A DNA stretch of 7,544 bases from Burkholderia sp. (GTDB lineage: Bacteria > Pseudomonadota > Gammaproteobacteria > Burkholderiales > Burkholderiaceae), in the NCBI GenBank assembly GCA_028292565.1, contig JAQGMD010000488.1, forward strand, positions 1 to 7,544. Reading direction: 5' to 3'. Below, in pieces: positions 1 through 6,422 of the stretch. The notes below the pieces were generated by a model. It saw only the letters and a list, made by a program, of their open reading frames with translations. It was not told the origin of the DNA and made no database searches. How positions within the stretch are numbered: position 1 is the stretch's first letter; every line of letters begins with the position of its first letter. The position numbers were made by a program, and so were the translations under genes.

Positions 1-200
1 TTATAGGACAACACGTGCGAATTGAGATGCTGGCCCTCCGCCACCAGCAGCCGTCCGTCCGACAGCAGGCACAGCAGTTTCCTTTCCTCCCCGCTCGCTT
101 CGAAGGAACCGGTATGGCTCAGGACGACCGCATTTTCCAGCCCGGCTTCGACAGACGCTTTATCCGTGTGCAGAGCCGCAACGTTATCAAGCGCCATCAT
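1..200 (-). CDS. pilQ: Probable PilQ, type IVb pilus assembly ATPase (N-terminal 66 residues, runs off left edge)
   Basis: An open frame starts with ATG at 200 and continues without a stop to the window edge. It begins MMALDNVAALHTDKASVEAG. The start ATG overlaps the pilP stop as ATGA, and a GAGAGGA ribosome binding site lies about 9 nt upstream inside pilP, so translation is very probably coupled. In R64-type thin pilus operons the gene after pilP is pilQ, a PilB/VirB11-type secretion ATPase that powers pilin polymerisation at the cytoplasmic face of the inner membrane. No Walker motif is visible because that part of the protein lies outside the window, so the name rests on gene order alone. 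The visible stretch is soluble, without signal peptide or membrane segment, which fits the variable N-terminal domain of such ATPases. A different pilus gene in this slot cannot be excluded. Confidence 0.6.
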   Translation of the reverse strand, partial: MMALDNVAALHTDKASVEAGLENAVVLSHTGSFEASGEERKLLCLLSDGRLLVAEGQHLNSHVLSY

Positions 201-727
201 CTTGCCGGTCCTCTCGGGGACACGGCGGCGGGCATCGGCACCTGCATCGACGTCGGCATCGGCAATGCGGGGCCGGTATAACCCGGGCTAACAACGCCGG
301 CCGCAGGCACGCTCCCAGGCAGGCGTACACGCTGATGGGTTTTGGTCTGAACAATCACCTCGCCCGACCGTATCGACACGACCCGCATCCCGTTGGACAG
401 CTTGTCGCCGGTCTGAACGTCAACCAGTGTGCCGTCGTTGAGCTGCAGCGTTGCGTAGAGGGACTTCCCCACTCCCTCGATCGCGCGGACCACCGGATCG
501 CCGACAACGTTGTACTGCGTGAGCAGATTGCCCATGCTCTGCTTGACCGCAATCTCGTTTTGCTTGCCGATGATGCTGGACCGCACCTCCAGCTGTTTTT
601 CCTGCGCCTTGAGCAGAAGCGTCTCCGCTTCAATTCTGGTCAGACTGTCCGACGTTGAATCGGCGAAAACATAATTGGACAATGCTGCGATGGACAGCGC
701 GACAAAAATATTTAATTTACTTTGCAT
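197..727 (-). CDS. pilP: PilP, type IVb pilus biogenesis periplasmic protein
   Basis: This 176-aa protein belongs to the PilP family of R64-like thin pilus systems, periplasmic proteins needed for pilus assembly and thought to connect inner-membrane parts to the secretin. Residues 1-22 form a Sec signal peptide ending Val-Phe-Ala before Asp-Ser. Residues 28-62 are charged and helical, probably a coiled coil (RIEAETLLLKAQEKQLEVRS). Residues 85-137 form a beta-rich segment with alternating hydrophobics (ATLQLNDGTLVDVQTGDKL), the characteristic PilP core. The tail from about 138 is rich in Pro, Met and Ala and probably disordered. A GAAGGGG ribosome binding site precedes ATG 727, inside the end of pilO (11-nt overlap). 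The stop forms ATGA with the next gene. The family call is supported by domain architecture and by its place between pilO and an ATPase-position gene. Confidence 0.85.
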   Translation of the reverse strand: MQSKLNIFVALSIAALSNYVFADSTSDSLTRIEAETLLLKAQEKQLEVRSSIIGKQNEIAVKQSMGNLLTQYNVVGDPVVRAIEGVGKSLYATLQLNDGTLVDVQTGDKLSNGMRVVSIRSGEVIVQTKTHQRVRLPGSVPAAGVVSPGYTGPALPMPTSMQVPMPAAVSPRGPAR

Positions 728-1991
728 ACATCACCCCTTCGAATGACCATTCGCCACCGCGATAGGTGAGCTTGTCGACGCGAATTCCCGGTCGGTTAAG
801 AATCGTGGCTATCTCGATCGGCTCCACGCCGCGTGCGCTGAGCGAGAAGGTCAGCGCCTGCCAGCCGGGCCGGGGCGCTTGATTGCCCGCGGCAGCAGCG
901 GGCTCGTACGACGGCGCTTTTGTAAGCCTGGGCGCAAGCTTCATGAGCTGGAGCCGGGAGAGTACCGGCTCCAGCAAGTCGTTAAGCTCCAACAGCGCTT
1001 CATCCTTTACCGGCGCGGCAGCCAGCCGGTCGACGTGCGTTGCCTTTTCGCCGTTCAGATCGATCGTGGCCTTGGGCACCTGCGCCAGCAGGAAACCGAC
1101 CGTCGAATCTTGCCGCGACCATGCATAACTGGCTTGGCCGGGAGTACACACATAGGCATCCAGCGCCCAGCCTCCGGGAGTCAGGTGGGTCAAGTGCTCC
1201 ACGCAGGTTTGCACGGTCGGCAGGGGCAGCGGCTTGGATGCCCACGGACGCGATGCATCAGCGAGCCCACCGTTGCCCAGCAACTTCTGCCGGGCAGCCT
1301 CGATTGCCCGGTCACGCCGCAGCTGCTCCTGCTCGCGCTCATAGTGCTGCCAGTATGCGAGCCCGGCGGCGGCTATCAAGATCAAAGTGCCGCCAATCAC
1401 CAGCGGCCGCCATTTGGTTCTGGTGTCGGCGCGCCGGAGGGCCCACCACCTTGCCGTCTTGATCGTCCCGTCCTTTTTACGGGGGATCAGGGTTTCAATT
1501 TTCCTGGCATTGAAATTGTGGAAGCCGTAAGGCGCCAGCTCCTCGTCGCCGATGACGGCATTCCAGCCGCCCAGGCCATAGTCGCCCTGCAGCCTTTCCA
1601 GGACTTCTTCCTTGGTTCCTGCAAAATCTCCGTTGGGCAGAAAACTGGCGTCACGCACGGCGAAGTACGCCCATTTACCATCCGGAAGCTTGAACGCGCC
1701 GAGCCAGTTATGCGCCGGCTGCTGCTGTCCGTCGTAATAAACGCCTTCCATAGCGAGCGTCTTCGACACCACCGCGGCGAGCGAAAACAACGCCCGCCGG
1801 GCGCCGTCCCGGCTGTGCGCAAATCCGGCCTGTGCGGTCCCCTGATCGACGCGAAGGAGCATCAGGTCGGCATCGATCCTTTTGGCGAGGTCGCGCGCTT
1901 CTTTTTCCAGCTCGCGCGGGCGCGACAGCGCCTGCCAGAACAGCCCGCAGACGAATTTGTGTTTCTCCAGCTGGGTGATATAGAGCGCCAT
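717..1991 (-). CDS. pilO: PilO, type IVb pilin accessory protein (inner membrane)
   Basis: This 424-aa protein matches the pilin accessory (PilO/PilO2) family of type IVb thin pili, required for pilus formation in R64 and distinct from the smaller type IVa PilO. Residues 1-190 form a cytoplasmic domain (conserved-looking blocks near 'WLGAFKLPDGKWAYFAVRD' and 'DEELAPYGFHNF'). A single membrane helix spans about 195-214 (RPLVIGGTLILIAAAGLAYW). A charged helix at 215-240 follows, and then a periplasmic domain with three cysteines, two of them close together in the 'VQTCVEHL' to 'AYVCTPG' stretch, possibly a disulphide. Length and one-helix topology fit the family. ATG 1991 has an AAGGA site 5-6 nt upstream and lies 15 nt after the pilN stop. 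The 3' end overlaps pilP by 11 nt, so the two are probably translationally coupled. The protein probably anchors the cytoplasmic platform next to the ATPase and PilR-type core protein. Confidence 0.88.
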   Translation of the reverse strand: MALYITQLEKHKFVCGLFWQALSRPRELEKEARDLAKRIDADLMLLRVDQGTAQAGFAHSRDGARRALFSLAAVVSKTLAMEGVYYDGQQQPAHNWLGAFKLPDGKWAYFAVRDASFLPNGDFAGTKEEVLERLQGDYGLGGWNAVIGDEELAPYGFHNFNARKIETLIPRKKDGTIKTARWWALRRADTRTKWRPLVIGGTLILIAAAGLAYWQHYEREQEQLRRDRAIEAARQKLLGNGGLADASRPWASKPLPLPTVQTCVEHLTHLTPGGWALDAYVCTPGQASYAWSRQDSTVGFLLAQVPKATIDLNGEKATHVDRLAAAPVKDEALLELNDLLEPVLSRLQLMKLAPRLTKAPSYEPAAAAGNQAPRPGWQALTFSLSARGVEPIEIATILNRPGIRVDKLTYRGGEWSFEGVMYAK

Positions 1992-2006
1992 GATCCTTCA
2001 GCCTGT

Positions 2007-3698
2007 TCAATTCCCTGCCACCGTGGAAGGCGTAATCAGGACCACGATCACCTCCTTGCCGCTACCCGCCCTGTAACCGCCGCCCAACAAGTAATTCTTA
2101 GGCTGGCCGACGCCTTGCTGGATGAGATTTTCGTCCGTCTGTTCAAAACCGCTGATGATCAGCGTCTCGTTCGATTTCATGGCGACACGCTGCAGGAAAT
2201 TACGCGTATCCATTTCAGGCATTTCGATCCTGGAACCGTTGCTTTCCAGCGGCCGAAGCTCCCGTAGGGCAGAGATATCGCTCGAAAACTGGAGCATGAC
2301 CGTGCCATTGGCCAATACGTGCGGCAAGATGCTCATATTGAACCCGGACGTTACCGTACCGGGTGTAAGTGTCGTTGTCGTCCCGACCTGTGCAACGACC
2401 GTGGTTTGCGAAGACTGCAGGTAGCTGGTTTGCTTGGCCACCTGCACCGGGACCGGCTGGTTATTGAGGGTGACGACTGAGGCCGTAGTATGCCGACGGA
2501 CTTTACCCTGCTTGGATAACGCATTGATGATCAGTGAGGAGCCCGCGAACTTGCTGCCCGAATCGGGCAGGATGCCGGCCGTGAACCGGCTACTATCCCT
2601 GCTCGATGGAAGCTCATTCATGAGTCCGTAATGGTTACGCAAGCCGGCGTATACCAGATCCCAGTTGATGCCGTACTCATCCCCGTCTGCCAGGTTCACC
2701 GACAGCACCGTTACGTTAATGACGATTTGCCTGGAGAGCGACGTGTTCTCGTTGTCGATGTAAGCCGCGATTCGATCCAGCGTATCGGGCGTGTCGACGA
2801 CAGTAACCGCGCCGGTCGCCGGTGTCGAGACCACCCTTCCATGCGCCGACAGCATCGCGCGCACCGAGTTTTCTATGCCGGTGTAGACGGACAGGCGCGA
2901 TGCCATCCCCGTATTCTGGCTGTTGTTTGCGCTCACGCCGCCGCCGGCTGCCGCGCCCCCGGCGCCTCCTCCTACGCCTCCGCCGGCTACGCCGCCGGCC
3001 GAGGTTGCACCACTGGCGACGTTCGCTACCAGACTGGAATCGCCAGGTATGGCGTTAATCTGAAACGTGCGTGAATCGGTATGGAAGAACTGGATAGAGC
3101 CGCTTGCGTATCTCCACGAAACCCCGAAGCGCGCGGCCGCGGTGTCGAGCAGCCCCTTGAAGTTCCCTTTGGTGTAGGTAAGCCGGATCGCGCCGCCCGG
3201 CACAGCGGCGATGCCGTTAGGCGACGCCTGCGGCGCAGGAGCCCCGCCCGGAACACCGGCCGGCAGCGGAATCCTCGCGGCAGGCGCGGCTGCCGTACTT
3301 GGCACAGCGCCTGCGCCTGAAGGCGACCCCGTATTCAAAACCAGCGCATCAGGACTGACTTTGGTCGGAATACCCGACCTCAGGGTGATTCGTTCCGCCA
3401 GTTCCGACAGCGAGCTGACCGCGCGGTCGAATGTGGCCGGCTCGTAAAAAACCGGCGGCAGCGTCGGTTGCCCCGCCTTGACCATGCCTCTACCGAGCCA
3501 GATGCCTTTGTCATGAACGACCACCGGGGACGGTTTCGCTACGACGCCGGAGGGGCTGCGGCCAATATCCTTAACCAACGTGGATGCCTGAGAGTCTGCC
3601 TCCTTGATGCTGCCATCCACGCGTTCGGACAGGCCACTGCAGCCGCACAGGAGAAGCGAAGAGAGCACACCTGCTGCTGTAACTTTGACGACCATCAT
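2007..3698 (-). CDS. pilN: PilN, type IVb pilus outer-membrane secretin lipoprotein
   Basis: This 563-aa protein is a PilN/BfpB-type secretin, the gated outer-membrane ring through which the pilus leaves the cell. Residues 1-20 form a lipoprotein signal peptide; the probable lipidated cysteine is Cys20 (Leu-Cys-Gly before it). Residues 21-160 are a low-complexity Ala/Pro/Ser region. Residues 165-220 form a secretin N-domain (IRLTYTKGNFKGLLDTAAAR, then 'VSWRYASGSIQFF'). A Gly/Ala-rich linker lies at about 230-256, and a second N-domain at 270-330. The C-terminal secretin barrel runs from about 330 to 560, with 'SVVTLNNQPVPVQV' and the closing 'VIVVLITP' typical of secretins. Two ATGs are possible, at 3698 and 3695; an AAGGA lies 5 and 8 nt upstream of them. 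ATG 3698 forms ATGA with the pilL stop. No pilM separates pilL and pilN. Confidence 0.93.
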   Translation of the reverse strand: MMVVKVTAAGVLSSLLLCGCSGLSERVDGSIKEADSQASTLVKDIGRSPSGVVAKPSPVVVHDKGIWLGRGMVKAGQPTLPPVFYEPATFDRAVSSLSELAERITLRSGIPTKVSPDALVLNTGSPSGAGAVPSTAAAPAARIPLPAGVPGGAPAPQASPNGIAAVPGGAIRLTYTKGNFKGLLDTAAARFGVSWRYASGSIQFFHTDSRTFQINAIPGDSSLVANVASGATSAGGVAGGGVGGGAGGAAAGGGVSANNSQNTGMASRLSVYTGIENSVRAMLSAHGRVVSTPATGAVTVVDTPDTLDRIAAYIDNENTSLSRQIVINVTVLSVNLADGDEYGINWDLVYAGLRNHYGLMNELPSSRDSSRFTAGILPDSGSKFAGSSLIINALSKQGKVRRHTTASVVTLNNQPVPVQVAKQTSYLQSSQTTVVAQVGTTTTLTPGTVTSGFNMSILPHVLANGTVMLQFSSDISALRELRPLESNGSRIEMPEMDTRNFLQRVAMKSNETLIISGFEQTDENLIQQGVGQPKNYLLGGGYRAGSGKEVIVVLITPSTVAGN

Positions 3699-4378
3699 TC
3701 ACTTCCTTTTGCCAGGATACGAAGGACTTTGTTCCCTTCGTAGAAAATCGCCTTGATTGGTATCTCGGCAGTTCCCATGCTTGTCACAACGGTTTCTATG
3801 ACGCCGCCAAATGTGCCATGCAAGGTTGTCCTGGTGTCGACCGTGTAATCAACGGGAAGCTCCCACACCAACTGCCATCCGGCGGCGGCCGCCCATCGCG
3901 CCAGCGCGGCGTTCAAGGTCTTGTCGGCCGGCGTAATGTGCCAGGCGGCGGTCTGGGATGAGGATGCAGTGTCGCTGGCCGAAACCGGCGCCGGTTTGGC
4001 TGGATCGGTCGCCAGGCTCGCGCTCCAAACGCTTGCGTCCGGCGGCGCGGCTGCAAGGTCCGTACGTGTCCAGAGGCTGCCCTGCTCTTCGGCCGGCTCA
4101 AGCTTCGCAAGAAGTGGCAACAGCCCATCTTCCGTCTCTTCGTCCTGGCCGCCGTTGTTCTGAAGGCCGGCGGTAAGCGAGAGGTCGAGCTTCAGATTCA
4201 AGCCATTCAAGGCGGCGCCTCCGTGTAGGCCGGCAAGCTTCGTCACAGGCGTGCCGACCGAGGTGGGCGGCCGGTGGTTGGCGGCGTCTGCTGCCGCCGC
4301 CCAGGCCATACACATGAGAATACCGAGCGAATGAACAGCAAGGTTTTTCCGCCAATCCGCAATGGTTGTTGCATGCAT
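3695..4378 (-). CDS. pilL: PilL-like protein with C-terminal TcpQ domain (type IVb pilus)
   Basis: I place the start at ATG 4378, giving 227 aa. It has a GGGGAG site about 6 nt upstream and opens directly into a signal peptide, residues 1-33 (Ala-rich, ending near Ala-Asp-Ala-Ala). The in-frame ATG at 4462 would add 28 residues that bury this signal and lack a ribosome site. Residues 34-140 are a low-complexity Ala/Ser/Pro/Glu linker. Residues 144-227 resemble the TcpQ (toxin co-regulated pilus Q) C-terminal domain, a secretin-companion fold: 'WHITPADKTLNAALARWAAA', then 'WELPVDYTVDTRTTLHGTF' and 'IFYEGNKVLRIL'. PilL/TcpQ proteins help place or stabilise the outer-membrane secretin, which is encoded immediately downstream with an ATGA overlap. 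R64 PilL is longer, so this is a compact version. No lipobox is visible. Confidence 0.8.
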   Translation of the reverse strand: MHATTIADWRKNLAVHSLGILMCMAWAAAADAANHRPPTSVGTPVTKLAGLHGGAALNGLNLKLDLSLTAGLQNNGGQDEETEDGLLPLLAKLEPAEEQGSLWTRTDLAAAPPDASVWSASLATDPAKPAPVSASDTASSSQTAAWHITPADKTLNAALARWAAAAGWQLVWELPVDYTVDTRTTLHGTFGGVIETVVTSMGTAEIPIKAIFYEGNKVLRILAKGSE

Positions 4379-5083
4379 AAGATGCTCCCCTTTGGTCGCA
4401 AACCTGAAAGCCTGTTGGTTGAATAGGCCTCCAAAACCGGGCAGACCGGGAGCGTCAAGCACCCAGTCCTGCCCGAGGAATGGGGACGCTACACGCGTCC
4501 GCCACGCTCTTGCTCTTTTACTTTTTCATACCGACTATTAATCGTAGTTGTGGCGACTTGTTTCCGTCACCCAACCTTCATAATTGCTCTATGTTGACAC
4601 ATGGAAATAATACTTTCCCTCAAAACATCTCAATAAGACATCGGTGTGGGTGCGTGGCCGGTATCACGCCTGAAGTCGCGCCGGGGCACGGTCCACAGAA
4701 CTGCAAAGCGGCGTTGTTGCATAAACCGGCAGTAAGGACCCGCGCAGGCGTTGCGGCGGCGGGCGGAAGTAAATGGCACCAGGCAAAACAGAAGGGTGCC
4801 TCTTCAAGCGCCTCTTCGGCAATGCTTTATCCCAATATCGCGCGTTGAGCGTCTATGTTGCATAGCTGTACTTTTCGTCTTTACCACACCCCTCAAACCT
4901 CCCGTTCAGTGAAGAACGTCCTTGACTGAACTGGCACCGCTGACAGGCAGAAGGTTCTGTCTCCCACCTATCGGCCGCCATCAGCGTGCAGCCGTCTGGG
5001 CAACGGGAACCATCGACCGCGCCGCCGCTACTCAAGCGAAACCCTCCTTGTCTGGAAGGGAAACAGGCTCAGGAAACCAGAAC
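4379..5083. other. Divergent intergenic region with AT-rich core, no convincing gene
   Basis: About 700 bp lie between the pilL start and the first candidate plus-strand gene. Open frames here show no ribosome site, family resemblance or coding-like composition. The block 4505-4640 is clearly AT-richer than its surroundings and is the natural place for the pil promoter. The 124-nt pilL leader (4379-4502) contains a short perfect inverted repeat, GGACGC/GCGTCC, at 4484-4500. From 4640 to 5083 the sequence returns to normal GC and could include gene debris. A string GGCGTTGTTGCATAAA at about 4712-4727 resembles the ends of IS5-family elements, but no partner end or transposase was found. Confidence 0.5.
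4607..4633 (-). promoter_or_regulatory. Candidate promoter for the pil operon (weak match)
   Basis: On the minus strand, TTGAGA (4633-4628) is followed after 15 nt by TATTAT (4612-4607). Both hexamers are close to the sigma70 consensus but the spacer is 2 nt shorter than ideal, which would fit a regulated promoter. The -10 lies inside a dyad GGAAA-N6-TTTCC (4603-4618 on the plus strand), a possible operator. The site would give a leader of about 220 nt before pilL. No transcript evidence is available here, and other sites in the AT-rich block are possible. Confidence 0.25.
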
Positions 5084-5366
5084 ATGCGCATCCCCCCTTC
5101 GCCCCACCTCTCCCGGCGCTAGTGCCGACGCGAGCACGCCAGCCACCCCGGAAGCATCGCCGCAGCTCACGCATGACGTTCGCGGTTCCGGCGGCCAGGC
5201 CGTAGCATCGACCGGGCACATCGAAGAAAGCCGTTTTGTTGGACGGATTGTGCAAGGAAGGAATCGCACCCGCGACAGCACCCAGTACCCTGACATCTAC
5301 GCGATGGCCGAAATGACGAAAGAAGAAGAAAAGACCTGGGACAGCCCTCCGCCTCGCCCTGTATAA
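5084..5366 (+). pseudogene. Small Ser/Thr/Pro/Ala-rich reading frame, possible frameshifted secreted protein
   Basis: The frame read from 5100 to the TAA at 5364-5366 has coding-like character: an STPA-rich first part ('SADASTPATPEASPQLTH'), then a charged second part ('TGHIEESRFVGRIVQGRN') and an acidic, Pro-rich C-terminus ('EMTKEEEKTWDSPPPRPV'). In this frame the only upstream initiator is GTG 4986, which has no ribosome site; the stop that bounds the frame is at 4941. A better start exists in another frame: ATG 5084, with AGGA 9 nt upstream, reads Met-Arg-Ile-Pro and hits a TAG after 12 codons. The two frames join if one C is removed from the run of six C at 5092-5097, giving about 93 aa with an N-terminus (MRIPLRPTSPGASADAST) like a type III secretion signal. 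It could be a recent pseudogene, a slippage-controlled gene, a sequencing error or a chance open frame. No family is recognised. Confidence 0.3.
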
Positions 5367-5367
5367 A
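5338..5367 (+). promoter_or_regulatory. Candidate sigma70-like promoter upstream of the T3S chaperone
   Basis: GGGACA (5338-5343) and TATAAA (5362-5367) are separated by 18 nt, matching the consensus at 4/6 and 5/6 positions. The site overlaps the end of the preceding frame and would start transcription about 80 nt before the 19-codon upstream ORF. I searched this region for a PIP/hrpII box (TTCG-N16-TTCG type) by eye and did not see one. Confidence 0.25.
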
Positions 5368-5456
5368 CGTCACTAACGACAACGGAACCACTCTTGTCTT
5401 CCCTTCCACTCATCGTCATCCATTATCGGAACGACAAAACCAGGCGAGGAGGAAAC

Positions 5457-5516
5457 ATGATAAATGCGCCATGCAAGGCTGCCGCTCATGCCGCACACGC
5501 ATCAGCGGAGCAATAA
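5457..5516 (+). CDS. 19-codon upstream ORF (possible leader peptide) before the chaperone gene
   Basis: The ORF encodes MINAPCKAAAHAAHASAEQ. It has the strongest ribosome site in the window, AGGAGG at 5447-5452, 4 nt before ATG 5457. Its TAA (5514-5516) is one base from the chaperone ATG at 5518, so ribosomes finishing here could re-initiate on the chaperone. The chaperone also has its own GGAG 8 nt upstream, inside this ORF. The peptide has no recognisable stall motif or run of a regulatory amino acid. The same AGGAGG could instead serve ATG 5464 (11 nt spacing), which opens a chaperone form with 18 extra residues. Confidence 0.4.
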   Translation: MINAPCKAAAHAAHASAEQ

Positions 5517-5517
5517 C

Positions 5518-5976
5518 ATGAATCAGACAACTTTTCCCTCATTGATGCACGAACTGCTGCGGCACTGGAGCCTGCCGTTGCCGACGACACACAACGAGGA
5601 CGTCTATACCCTGTACTTCGACAACCCGCTGACGCTACACATCGTCAGCACAAAAGATGGCCAAGTGAATGTAATGGGCGAAGTAGGCCGGTTAAATAAC
5701 CTGCAGGACGCCGTCACACTGCTCGATCTGCTGGAGCTCAACAACTTTGGCGCCGCTTGTTACCCGGTCGGCGTCACAGTCCATCGCGCGACCGGCACAA
5801 TCCTCGTCTGGGCGCGGCAGCGCCTGATGAGCCTGGATGTGCCCGCACTGAAACAACTGCTGCAATGCGTGAAGCAACAGGCCGACACGGTGCACAGGCG
5901 GCTGGACATAGCCGGCACGCGTGCGGCGGCGGCGACTGCCGACACACTGTCACGCATGCTACGTTCTCATCACTAA
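5518..5976 (+). CDS. CesT/Tir-family class I type III secretion chaperone
   Basis: This 152-aa acidic-to-neutral protein has the full CesT family layout. An N-terminal helix (SLMHELLRHWSLPLP) comes first, followed by strands 'YTLYFDNPLTLHIVS' and 'VNVMGEVGRL'. The dimer helix is 'AVTLLDLLELNNFGAACYPV', and the signature strand pair is 'GVTVHRATGTILVWARQRLM'. A C-terminal helix starts at 'DVPALKQLLQCVKQQADTVH'. Such proteins are small cytoplasmic homodimers that bind the N-terminal 50-100 residues of one or a few effectors and deliver them to the T3S ATPase. The family length is 130-170 aa. I chose ATG 5518 (GGAG 8 nt upstream) because family members begin almost directly with the first helix; ATG 5464 would add 18 residues without similarity. 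Class I chaperones are usually next to their effector gene, so the neighbouring ORFs are candidate cargo. Confidence 0.85.
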   Translation: MNQTTFPSLMHELLRHWSLPLPTTHNEDVYTLYFDNPLTLHIVSTKDGQVNVMGEVGRLNNLQDAVTLLDLLELNNFGAACYPVGVTVHRATGTILVWARQRLMSLDVPALKQLLQCVKQQADTVHRRLDIAGTRAAAATADTLSRMLRSHH

Positions 5977-5992
5977 CCCAAATGACAGGCCG

Positions 5993-6008
5993 CCGCAGGA
6001 GACTGCGG
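5993..6008 (+). other. Short hairpin between chaperone gene and next ORF
   Basis: CCGCA (5993-5997) and TGCGG (6004-6008) form a 5-bp GC-rich stem around a GGAGAC loop, followed by TTAAAAGGAG, which carries the ribosome site of the next gene. It is too short and lacks the T run of a Rho-independent terminator. It might modulate translation of the downstream ORF or protect an mRNA end. Confidence 0.3.
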
Positions 6009-6026
6009 TTAAAAGGAGCGAAAATC

Positions 6027-6311
6027 ATGAACGAATTGAGTACACTGGAACTACCGGCCGCCGACGCGCACGATCCATCTTCATTGTCGGGCACGCTCAG
6101 CATGGTTGTTGCTACGAAAACGGAACAGTCCAACTCGCTGGGATTGATCGCTTATGCGACAGGTCGGGCGCTGCTGCCGGCCGTCGCGGCGATGCAGTGC
6201 CTGCAACCCCACCCGACCGAACCGGAACCGGATCCGCCCCAGCCGCTCGGCGTCACAGCCGGGTGGGATGCGGTGCCCCATACGATCCGGCAGATGTTGG
6301 GTCATCCATGA
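6027..6311 (+). CDS. 94-aa orphan protein downstream of T3S chaperone
   Basis: I do not recognise this protein. ATG 6027 has a clear AAAGGAG site 7 nt upstream, and the gap from the chaperone stop is 50 nt, so the two are probably cotranscribed. Residues 1-34 are polar, Ser/Ala/Leu/Thr-rich and without a Sec signal (MNELSTLELPAADAHDPSSL). Residues 36-58 form the only hydrophobic segment (SLGLIAYATGRALLPAVAAM), amphipathic or weakly membrane-active. Residues 60-75 are Pro/Glu-rich (PHPTEPEPDPPQPLGV), and the end is short and polar. Position next to a class I chaperone and the N-terminal composition would fit a small T3S-secreted protein or a second secretion-related accessory. The gene ends 19 bp before the IS remnant, so the insertion did not truncate this reading frame. 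Confidence 0.65.
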   Translation: MNELSTLELPAADAHDPSSLSGTLSMVVATKTEQSNSLGLIAYATGRALLPAVAAMQCLQPHPTEPEPDPPQPLGVTAGWDAVPHTIRQMLGHP

Positions 6312-6330
6312 CAGACGCCGCGCGGCCATT

Positions 6331-6344
6331 GGTTCTGTCGCATT
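6331..6344 (+). repeat. Left terminal inverted repeat of the IS6-family element
   Basis: GGTTCTGTCGCATT matches the typical IS6-family end (GGTTCTGT followed by TGCA/CGCA). It is perfectly complementary to 6930-6943; pairing stops after 14 bp. Confidence 0.92.
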
Positions 6345-6422
6345 CATCGCGAGGCGATAGGTATTGAGGTAGAGTGCCGGGTTTAAAGAATGGGTGCTCG
6401 ATATGTTGTCGGCAAAAAGGGA

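Noticed and set aside
879..2267. Long plus-strand open frame (462 codons) opposite pilO and the 3' end of pilN
   Set aside because: It is the antisense shadow of GC-rich coding sequence. The minus-strand genes have clear families, signal peptides and ribosome sites.
4712..4727. GGCGTTGTTGCATAAA, similar to IS5-family ends
   Set aside because: There is no complementary end and no transposase remnant nearby. GTTGCATA recurs at about 4857 but only as 8 bases, so this may be chance.
4480..4848. Plus-strand 122-codon open frame
   Set aside because: It has no ribosome site, crosses the AT-rich promoter-like block, and its translation has no family resemblance or steady codon use.
4853..5035. Minus-strand 60-codon frame with several Cys residues
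   Set aside because: No ribosome site or recognisable metal-binding pattern, and not part of any operon, so it is most likely chance.
5760..6133. Minus-strand frames opposite the chaperone gene
   Set aside because: These are shadows of the CesT-family gene and the 94-aa ORF, with no ribosome site or homology.
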